From positions 1-7,570 of the forward strand of contig CAMUHA010000167.1 in assembly GCA_947088515.1 (NCBI GenBank): a DNA stretch of 7,570 nt, in the 5' to 3' direction. The notes beneath the pieces are model-generated. The model saw only the letters and a list, made by a program, of their open reading frames with translations, did no database searches and had not been told where the DNA came from. This stretch comes from an uncultured bacterium (GTDB taxonomy: Bacteria; Bacillota; Clostridia; Lachnospirales; Lachnospiraceae). Positions 1 to 5,144 of this stretch are shown here, one piece after another; within the stretch, counting starts at the first letter, position 1; each line of letters opens with the position of its first letter. Made by a program: the position numbers and the translations under genes.

Positions 1-1412
1 TCCAGCATTTCTCTTGTGGGGCCGCCGCCGCCATCTCCATATCCATAAGAAATCAGTATATCGTTGTTAATATCCTTATTCTGGTAGCGCATCCATCCGC
101 CCATAATGGCATCCGGGTGAAGCCTTCCATTGTAGGTGGTGAAGAAGTTTTCCACCGGCTGTCCCACATCCAAGGTGGTAATCAGGTGAGTGAGCACCTC
201 TGTGCCGTCAATTCCCCGCCACATCATGGTATCATAAGGAACCTTGTTAAACTGGTTCCATGCCAGTTTTGTGGTCATGAAGTAGTCAATTCCGCACTTT
301 TTCATAATCTGGGGCAGCGCGCCTGAATAACCAAATACATCCGGCAGCCATAAAATCCGGCTGTTGGCTTCCTCACCAAACTCCTCAACAAAGAACCTCT
401 TGCCGTGCATAAACTGACGCACCAGTGATTCCCCGGAAGTCAGATTACAATCTGCCTCCACCCACATGCCGCCTTCCGGCTCCCAGCGTTTTTCCTTTAC
501 CCGTTCCTTTACCTGTTCATAAAGCTCCGGATAACGTTCCTTTAAGAAGGCATACAGCTGAGGCTGGCTGGACATAAATTTATAGTTGGGATATTCTTCC
601 ATCAGCTTTAAGACTGTGGCAAAGCTTCTTCCTACTTTTTCCCTGGTCTGCTCTACGGTCCACCACCATGCCACATCAATGTGGGTATGTCCGATACAGG
701 TAGCAATCACATCCCGATAACCTGCAAGGTCTGAATACAGGGTCTTGTCAATGTAATCGGAAGCCTCCCTCAAAGACTCATAAAAGCTGTCAGAATAAGG
801 CGTCCGCAAATCCAGGAAATTGATAGTGTCATTTAAAATATCTTCAATATCCCTTCTGTTCTTATCATCCTTATCCATACGGGGAAATGCCGATAAGGGC
901 ACCCACAGGTCATAATAAAGCTTTTCTATCTCATCATCCACATCTGCAATCACTGCATTTAAGTTAAACTCCGTGTGCAGGATTCCGGTGTAAGCCTGAA
1001 GCTCTAACAGAATTTCTTCCCCTTCCTGCACAGTTCCCGGAAGCAGCGCTTCTCTGTGGTTCATATCTATCCCCTGAATGGCTTTTCCGTTTACAAAAAG
1101 CAGAAACTGGGGGTTCTTAGCATCATCCCACTCGTCAATCTGGGTGCTTACATGCAGCCAGATACGCTTCCCGGCCAGCTCCTTGGGCACAGTATAAACC
1201 GTTTTGAACCAGTAATGGCGGTCTTTTCCATACCAGTGCATGGTTTTACTGTCAAACTCCTGCCATGGATTTCCATCCCCTTCGGCGTCTGCAGGATGAA
1301 TGAAATTTCCTTCTTTGTACTGCCACTTCTCAACAGGAAACTTCTTTTTTACCTTTAATTTATTCAGTTGGTCACAAATTACTTTGATTCTTTTATCCAA
1401 AAAATCCATCAT
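1..1412 (-). CDS. Alpha-mannosidase, GH38 (Ams1-type), C-terminus cut by window edge
   Basis: Hydrolyses terminal alpha-linked mannose, probably in the cytoplasm because the N-terminus (MMDFLDKRIKV) is not a signal peptide. About 470 residues are present; bacterial members usually have around 1000, so roughly the second half lies left of base 1. Residues 1 to about 230 form the beta-rich N-terminal domain typical of Ams1-type enzymes. The catalytic domain follows, with HTHIDVAWWW (H242, H244, D246; H244 and D246 match the zinc ligands of the family) and WLPDVFGYSGALPQ, whose D358 matches the catalytic nucleophile. The visible end carries YGYGDGGGGPTREM, also typical of GH38. Two ATGs lie in tandem (1412 and 1409). 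The AAAGGG ribosome site ends 4 bases before the first and 7 before the second, so 1409 is equally or more likely. It is the second gene after the GH130 phosphorylase, with a 70-base gap and no terminator between, so cotranscription is likely. Exact linkage specificity cannot be read from the sequence. Confidence 0.95.
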   Translation of the reverse strand, partial: MMDFLDKRIKVICDQLNKLKVKKKFPVEKWQYKEGNFIHPADAEGDGNPWQEFDSKTMHWYGKDRHYWFKTVYTVPKELAGKRIWLHVSTQIDEWDDAKNPQFLLFVNGKAIQGIDMNHREALLPGTVQEGEEILLELQAYTGILHTEFNLNAVIADVDDEIEKLYYDLWVPLSAFPRMDKDDKNRRDIEDILNDTINFLDLRTPYSDSFYESLREASDYIDKTLYSDLAGYRDVIATCIGHTHIDVAWWWTVEQTREKVGRSFATVLKLMEEYPNYKFMSSQPQLYAFLKERYPELYEQVKERVKEKRWEPEGGMWVEADCNLTSGESLVRQFMHGKRFFVEEFGEEANSRILWLPDVFGYSGALPQIMKKCGIDYFMTTKLAWNQFNKVPYDTMMWRGIDGTEVLTHLITTLDVGQPVENFFTTYNGRLHPDAIMGGWMRYQNKDINNDILISYGYGDGGGGPTREML

Positions 1413-1482
1413 TAAACCCTTTCTTACCATAAATACCGTAGCTGCTCCCACTATCTAAAGCTGATGCCATGCCTTCCGGCAG

Positions 1483-2475
1483 TTATTTCATACGGTGTTC
1501 CTTTACATATGCCACCAGTTCATCCACTGTGGTAAATGCCATACCTGTCACCGTATCCGCACATCCATAATAAACCGCAATTCTGCCTGTATCAGCATCT
1601 GCAAGAGTCGCACAGGGGAATATCACGTTAGGCACATCGCCTACGCACTCATAATATTCCCTGGGAGAGAGAATATAATCCCTTGAACGGTGCAATACTT
1701 TCCAGGGTTCATCCAAATCAAGCAGCGCCGCACCCATACGGTATGTATAGCCGCTGCAGGTAGTGATTACCCCATGGTAAATCAGAAGCCATCCTTCATC
1801 GGTTTCAATTGGAATAGGGCCTGGGCCGATTTTGGTGCTCTGCCATGCAGAATAATCCTCTTTAAAAGGACTCATCACATGACGGTGTCTTCCCCAGAAC
1901 TCCATATCCTTACTCTGGCTGATAAAAATATCCCCAAAAGGCGTATGGCCATTGTCACTGGGTCTGCTAAGCATCATATACATCCCGTTAATTTTTCTTG
2001 GGAATAGCACACCGTTTCTGTTAAATGGAAGAAACGCATTTTCAAGCTGTACAAATTTCTTAAAATCAAAGGTGTAAGCAACGCCAATGGTAGGACCATG
2101 ATATCCATTACACCAGGTAACATAATATCTGTCTTCAATAAAGCACACTCTGGGGTCATAACGGAACTCTCTCTTTAAAACCTCTTCGTCCGCTCCCTCA
2201 AATTTAACCGGTTCATCTTCAATTTCCCAATGGATTCCATCTTTGCTTCTGCCCACAAAAATATCCATGCTGACAGACCTGCTGTCACACCGGAACACCC
2301 CTGCATAGCCGTCTTCAAAAGGCACCACTGCACTGTTAAAGACACTGTTGGATATCTTATTTCCTTCCCTGTCAATGATAGGGTTTTTGCTGTAACGCCA
2401 CAGCGGTAATCTTTCTCCCTCCGGCTTCTCTTCCCATGGAATACCCGGCAGGGACTGTCCTATAATTTTGCTCAT
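1483..2475 (-). CDS. GH130 beta-1,4-mannoside phosphorylase (mannooligosaccharide or Man-GlcNAc phosphorylase)
   Basis: A 330-residue inverting phosphorylase that would cleave a beta-1,4-mannosyl bond with phosphate to give alpha-mannose 1-phosphate. Typical GH130 segments are visible: FNSAVVPFEDGYAGVFR (46-62), FRYDPRVCFIED (104-115) with D107 in the place of the family's proton-donating Asp, NGVLFPRKINGMYMMLSRPS (154-173), the GPGPIPIE phosphate/substrate region (217-224) followed by YHG (233-235), and ECVGDVPNVIFPCA near the C-terminus. Length and sequence resemble the roughly 330-residue GH130_2 group (Ruminococcus albus RaMP2, UhgbMP, BT1033) rather than the longer (about 390) mannosylglucose phosphorylases; this is from memory, not a search. 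GH130_2 members accept beta-1,4-mannooligosaccharides or Man-beta-1,4-GlcNAc, and the adjoining alpha-mannosidase favours a glycan-core substrate. Start: the ATG at 2475 has GGAGG six bases upstream; an in-frame TTG at 2502 is less likely. No signal peptide, so cytoplasmic. First gene of the operon. Confidence 0.93.
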   Translation of the reverse strand: MSKIIGQSLPGIPWEEKPEGERLPLWRYSKNPIIDREGNKISNSVFNSAVVPFEDGYAGVFRCDSRSVSMDIFVGRSKDGIHWEIEDEPVKFEGADEEVLKREFRYDPRVCFIEDRYYVTWCNGYHGPTIGVAYTFDFKKFVQLENAFLPFNRNGVLFPRKINGMYMMLSRPSDNGHTPFGDIFISQSKDMEFWGRHRHVMSPFKEDYSAWQSTKIGPGPIPIETDEGWLLIYHGVITTCSGYTYRMGAALLDLDEPWKVLHRSRDYILSPREYYECVGDVPNVIFPCATLADADTGRIAVYYGCADTVTGMAFTTVDELVAYVKEHRMK

Positions 2476-2481
2476 ATTCAG

Positions 2482-2486
2482 CCTCC
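2482..2486 (-). promoter_or_regulatory. Ribosome binding site that fixes the GH130 start
   Basis: GGAGG on the minus strand, six bases before the ATG at 2475. It supports MSKIIGQ as the true N-terminus over the in-frame TTG at 2502, although that TTG has its own weaker AAGGAG (2511-2516) eight bases upstream. Confidence 0.8.
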
Positions 2487-2571
2487 ATCTGGCCACAACC
2501 AAGCCACTTTCTCCTTGTGCTTACCTCCTGCTTATGGCCACACAAATTAATTGAGTAGCCGCCTTCTCCTT
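2482..2571 (-). repeat. Imperfect tandem duplication in the leader (copies 2524-2571 and 2482-2516)
   Basis: Read on the minus strand, both copies begin AAGGAGAA, continue to GGCT (13 of 15 bases match), share TGTGGCCA, and end in GGAGG. The upstream copy is 48 bases and the downstream copy 35, separated by seven bases. The upstream copy carries an extra AT-rich insert. The similarity could be a decayed duplication of a translation start region, or chance in purine-rich DNA. Confidence 0.35.
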
Positions 2572-2617
2572 ATTAGTTTCCGCCATTGTCAGGCGGCCGG
2601 ATTAAGGTGTACCTGCG

Positions 2618-2631
2618 GCAACTTTTGTTGC
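2618..2631. promoter_or_regulatory. Putative operator O3 at the mannoside operon start site
   Basis: A perfect 14-base palindrome, GCAACTTTTGTTGC. Its core AACTTTTGTT differs at one position from AACATTTGTT in the palindrome at 2803-2818. It begins seven bases downstream of the putative -10 box on the minus strand, so it would cover the transcription start, a classical position for a repressor. Confidence 0.6.
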
Positions 2632-2637
2632 ACCTAA

Positions 2638-2666
2638 ATGTTAATATTATATACCCACTTTGTCAA
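2638..2666 (-). promoter_or_regulatory. Putative sigma-A promoter of the GH130-GH38 operon
   Basis: Minus strand: a perfect -35 TTGACA (2661-2666), a 17-base spacer, and a -10 TAACAT (2638-2643, four of six consensus bases). A TATAAT lies inside the spacer but has no -35 at a workable distance. The -10 lies within TATTAACATTT (2636-2646), an 11-base match to the left half of the operator at 2803-2818. Expected start near 2630. Confidence 0.6.
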
Positions 2667-2802
2667 TACAATCTTATCGTTTATTATTCTAATTTTGTGC
2701 ATTTTCTATTATAAATAAATTTATGAATTTTTTTTTGTATACTTTTCCTACATAATTTTTATCTGTATGCACGATTAGGTAAATTTTTTTTAGTTTACAC
2801 GT

Positions 2803-2818
2803 ATTAACATTTGTTAAT
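2803..2818. promoter_or_regulatory. Putative operator O1 upstream of the lacI promoter
   Basis: A perfect 16-base palindrome, ATTAACATTTGTTAAT, ending five bases before the -35 box of the lacI promoter. Its inner 14 bases are the exact reverse complement of the inner 14 bases of the site at 2859-2876, so the two are the same operator class. The centres are 57 bp apart. Confidence 0.65.
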
Positions 2819-2823
2819 TAATA

Positions 2824-2852
2824 TTGTCAGATAAAATAAAAGCTGTTATACT
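2824..2852 (+). promoter_or_regulatory. Putative sigma-A promoter of the lacI-type gene
   Basis: TTGTCA (2824-2829), a 17-base spacer and TATACT (2847-2852): both boxes are five of six consensus bases. Expected start near 2859, inside the palindrome at 2859-2876. It is flanked by operators on both sides, implying autoregulation. Confidence 0.7.
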
Positions 2853-2858
2853 GATACT

Positions 2859-2876
2859 AATTAACAAATGTTAATT
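2859..2876. promoter_or_regulatory. Putative operator O2 at the lacI start site
   Basis: A perfect 18-base palindrome, AATTAACAAATGTTAATT. It begins seven bases after the -10 box, the same spacing seen for the palindrome at the mannoside operon promoter. Its centre is AA, without the CG dinucleotide common at the centre of LacI-family operators. Confidence 0.7.
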
Positions 2877-2900
2877 TGAATGATTGGGGGGAAGTCGAAT

Positions 2901-3914
2901 ATGAGCAAAATTACAATGCAGGACATCGCTGATGCCCTGGGTATTTCACGTGTCACAGTTTGGAAGGCGTTTAACAACCATTCTGGAGTTTCCCCTGTCC
3001 TAAAGCAGGGTATTCTGGAAAAAGCAAAAGAACTTGGCTACACAAGGGCAGGCACAGAACCTTCCTGTTTTGAAAAAGAGCGGACTGTGTCAGTCATTGT
3101 CTCAAGACCGGATTCCTCCACCTTCTGGACCAATATTATTCACCGTATGGCCCAGGAGCTATCCTGTCACAATGTAAATCTTCTTTATACTTATATGCCC
3201 TCCTCTTATGATGATGATTTTATCCTGCCCTCTGTGCTTACCGGCGGAACCATACAAGGAGCGGTTATTTTAAATGTTTATGACGAAAAAATCATCCAGC
3301 TTATCAATGACCTGGGGCTTCCCAAAGTCTTTTTAGATACAGTTCCCCAGATTGGCACAGAGACCCTTAAAGGGGATTTGCTTCTCTTAGAAGGATACCA
3401 CTCCATCTACCAGATTACCCAATCAGTAATTAACAGAGGCATTACAGACCTTGGCTTTATTGGAGATATCCAGTACGCCCGTACCAATTTAGACCGTTAT
3501 CATGGCTTTTGCAAATGTATGGAGGACAATCATCTGGAAATTAAAAAAGAATGCTGCATGACCCGCAGCATCCATATTGATTCATATTATCAGGTTCTTA
3601 GCAGCTTTTTGGATTCTCTCCCAAAGCTCCCTAAAGCGTTTATCTGTGCCAGTGATTACATTACACATTTTCTGCAGCTTTATTTTACCGAACACAGAAG
3701 CCGCATTCCGGAAGGCATCCTGGTTACTGGTTTTGACGGAAGCCTGGAATATACCAACGTTTCCGAACAGCTTACCACCGCCGATGTCCGCACCAGCCTG
3801 CTTGGGAAACGGCTGTCCATGCAAATTATTTACCGTATGGAATATGCAGATGCCCCTTATGAGCTTACCTACATCAATCCTGCCATTATTTACAGGGATT
3901 CAATCCTTTACTGA
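2901..3914 (+). CDS. LacI-family transcriptional regulator
   Basis: A 337-residue DNA-binding regulator, probably a repressor of the divergent mannoside operon and of itself. Residues 4-25 form the N-terminal helix-turn-helix (ITMQDIADALGISRVTVWKA...), followed by GVS and KAKELGY. Residues 62-337 are the periplasmic-binding-protein-like sensor domain, with PKAFICASDY and VTGFDGS (275-281), both standard LacI landmarks. Oddities: the recognition helix reads SRVTVWKAFN where most relatives have TVSRVLN, so W21-K22 replaces the usual S-R. The linker 48-61 (TRAGTEPSCFEKER) lacks the usual AxxL hinge-helix pattern whose Leu inserts into the operator centre. Start: the ATG at 2901 follows GGGGGG (2886-2891) by nine bases and gives the usual LacI N-terminus; the in-frame ATG at 2880 would overlap the ribosome site. 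The effector is unknown; a mannoside breakdown product is the contextual guess. An intrinsic terminator follows directly. Confidence 0.95.
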   Translation: MSKITMQDIADALGISRVTVWKAFNNHSGVSPVLKQGILEKAKELGYTRAGTEPSCFEKERTVSVIVSRPDSSTFWTNIIHRMAQELSCHNVNLLYTYMPSSYDDDFILPSVLTGGTIQGAVILNVYDEKIIQLINDLGLPKVFLDTVPQIGTETLKGDLLLLEGYHSIYQITQSVINRGITDLGFIGDIQYARTNLDRYHGFCKCMEDNHLEIKKECCMTRSIHIDSYYQVLSSFLDSLPKLPKAFICASDYITHFLQLYFTEHRSRIPEGILVTGFDGSLEYTNVSEQLTTADVRTSLLGKRLSMQIIYRMEYADAPYELTYINPAIIYRDSILY

Positions 3915-3919
3915 TATTT

Positions 3920-3949
3920 CCGCTCTTTTTATAAAAGAGCGGATTTTTT
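3920..3949 (+). terminator. Intrinsic terminator of the lacI-type gene
   Basis: CCGCTCTTTT (3920-3929), three-base loop, AAAAGAGCGG (3933-3942), then A and six T's (3944-3949). A perfect ten-base stem starting six bases after the TGA. The T-run contains part of the stop codon of the convergent gene. On the minus strand the stem is followed by AAATATC, so it is not a canonical terminator in that direction. Confidence 0.93.
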
Positions 3950-5090
3950 AGGCAATAATCATCATTAAAACCCCTGCTGCACTGGCTGCATGAAAATTAT
4001 CCAGCCGTTTGGTCAGTTCTTCCCTGAACAGATGATTGTGTTCCATCATTCTGCTCATATTGGAGATTATGTAAATATACTCCTCCTTATCAAGAACGCC
4101 ATTGTTGACAAATGACACCAGCGCTATGGTCTGGGTCAGGCAAAATTCCGCCGCTGTATATATAAATCTTTCTAATACATTTTCATAATCAGGGATTATC
4201 ATGGCATCCAAAAAAATATGATACACCCAGTAGTTAATATAAAAGCTCTCGTACTCTGCAATGGCTTCCTTAAATTTGTCTATATGCTCCGCAAAAGCAT
4301 CTGCATTATTTTTTGCAAAATATTCCCTTACCTGACAGACCAGCTCCTGAAAACGTCCGCTTCTCTCCTCCAAGGAAGACTGCACATGCAAAAGGAACTG
4401 ATACCTGCTGCTCTCATTGATCCCCTGCATCAGACAATTATCCAGAGCTAATAAGGTTTCTTCCAGAAAATATTGTCCAATCTCCTCTTGAAACAGTTCA
4501 AAATCTGTCTGTCCGTTTTTAAAAGAGATAACCGCTTTATTCAAAATATCAAAAAAAGCAAATAGTTTTGTTACCAGCGATACGTCTGCCGGGTACTGCA
4601 ACAGGTCCACAATGCAGGTACGGACTGAAGAAGCAAACAGATACAATGCTGTATGGGAAAAGGGATAGGCTGGACGTTCATCATTTGTAAGGTCAAACTG
4701 AACCTGCGGCTTCTTCATCAGCCTGGCAATCACCTCCGGGCATGACATACTCAGCTGTCCTTCAATCACATTGCCGAAAATCCTTAAGCTGCGGGGATAT
4801 CCCATGCAGGTAGTACACAGATATTCAGGCCCAAGCTTAAGAACAATCCTGCACAAATTATTTTCATTCAGCATGGGACATCGTCCATTTTCGTCCAAGT
4901 TGACAAGATAGGTATCATCCTCTTGCGAAATCCATTCTTTGGCGGGAACCCCCAGCCGTTCCTGATTGTCAACCATTTTCTGGTACGTTTTTTCGTCTAT
5001 CTCTATCCGCCACCCTCCACAGCAAGTATTCAGGCAGGCATCAGCCACACACTCAAAATCCTTATATAAATCAACCGTTAAATAATTCAT
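3948..5090 (-). CDS. fliB: FliB-like protein (flagellin lysine N-methylase family)
   Basis: A 380-residue cysteine-rich protein of the FliB family, whose Salmonella member methylates flagellin lysines and is reported to hold a 4Fe-4S cluster. The signature lies in the N-terminal third: C14, C19 and C23-C24 in FECVADACLNTCCGGW, then GRCPML (C71), NLCRI (C80), YLCTTCMGYPRSLR (C92, C95) and MSCPEV (C117). The remainder is helical and weakly conserved, as usual for the family. The length matches family members. Start: the ATG at 5090 has GGAGG (5100-5104) nine bases upstream and gives MNYLTVDLY, the usual N-terminus; the in-frame ATG at 5135 has poor spacing. It follows glgX by 54 bases with no terminator, so readthrough is likely. 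No flagellin or motility gene is visible, so the substrate need not be flagellin. No dedicated terminator is seen after its TAA. Confidence 0.85.
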   Translation of the reverse strand: MNYLTVDLYKDFECVADACLNTCCGGWRIEIDEKTYQKMVDNQERLGVPAKEWISQEDDTYLVNLDENGRCPMLNENNLCRIVLKLGPEYLCTTCMGYPRSLRIFGNVIEGQLSMSCPEVIARLMKKPQVQFDLTNDERPAYPFSHTALYLFASSVRTCIVDLLQYPADVSLVTKLFAFFDILNKAVISFKNGQTDFELFQEEIGQYFLEETLLALDNCLMQGINESSRYQFLLHVQSSLEERSGRFQELVCQVREYFAKNNADAFAEHIDKFKEAIAEYESFYINYWVYHIFLDAMIIPDYENVLERFIYTAAEFCLTQTIALVSFVNNGVLDKEEYIYIISNMSRMMEHNHLFREELTKRLDNFHAASAAGVLMMIIA

Positions 5091-5099
5091 TCCATTTTT

Positions 5100-5104
5100 C
5101 CTCC
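5100..5104 (-). promoter_or_regulatory. Ribosome binding site that fixes the FliB-like start
   Basis: GGAGG on the minus strand, nine bases before the ATG at 5090. It lies inside the longer open frame that would begin at 5135, which argues against that longer version. Confidence 0.75.
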
Positions 5105-5144
5105 ACTTTGTCAAAGCATTCTCTTTTTCATACATCCCTCATGC

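Larger units (their letters stand above)
2476..2630 (-). promoter_or_regulatory. 5' leader of the mannoside operon (about 155 nt)
   Basis: If transcription starts near 2630, the GH130 mRNA has an unusually long leader. It holds a hairpin (CCGCC 2580-2584 pairing with GGCGG 2592-2596, seven-base loop). A competing seven-base stem is also possible: GCCGCCT at 2558-2564 against AGGCGGC at 2591-2597 (plus-strand coordinates), which reuses the same bases. It also has four purine-rich ribosome-site-like motifs, AAGGAG (2566-2571), AGGAGG (2524-2529), AAGGAG (2511-2516) and GGAGG (2482-2486); only the last serves a good start codon. Neither stem is followed by a U-run, so neither is an intrinsic terminator. 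I recognise no riboswitch. Post-transcriptional control is possible but only inferred. Confidence 0.45.
2463..2913. repeat. 17-base inverted repeat over both divergent start codons (2463-2479 and 2897-2913)
   Basis: GAATATGAGCAAAATTA occurs on the plus strand at the lacI start and on the minus strand at the GH130 start. Each copy contains the ATG, so both proteins begin MSKI. The copies are inverted and about 420 bases apart. An inverted duplication is possible; convergence of start contexts is the alternative. Confidence 0.6.

Noticed and set aside
1056..1358. A 100-codon plus-strand open frame inside the GH38 gene
   Set aside because: Antisense to the well-matched mannosidase N-terminal domain; no independent support.
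2521..2586. A 21-codon leader open frame on the minus strand (ATG at 2586, TAA right after AGGAGG)
   Set aside because: No ribosome binding site precedes its ATG, which also sits at the edge of a hairpin. Its amino-acid content shows no attenuator-type run, so translation is unsupported.
2580..2596. GC-rich hairpin in the operon leader as a terminator
   Set aside because: Only five base pairs, and no T-run follows on either strand.
2810..2868. DNA looping between the two palindromes flanking the lacI promoter
   Set aside because: The 57 bp centre spacing is about five and a half helical turns, so the sites face opposite sides. Looping is not supported by spacing alone.
5086..5114. TTGACAAAGTGG at 5103-5114 (minus strand), a 12-base match to the -35 region of the mannoside promoter (2655-2666), as a promoter for the FliB-like gene
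   Set aside because: The base hexamer 17 bases on is AATGAA, a poor -10, and it would overlap the start codon. The match is probably chance around a ribosome site.
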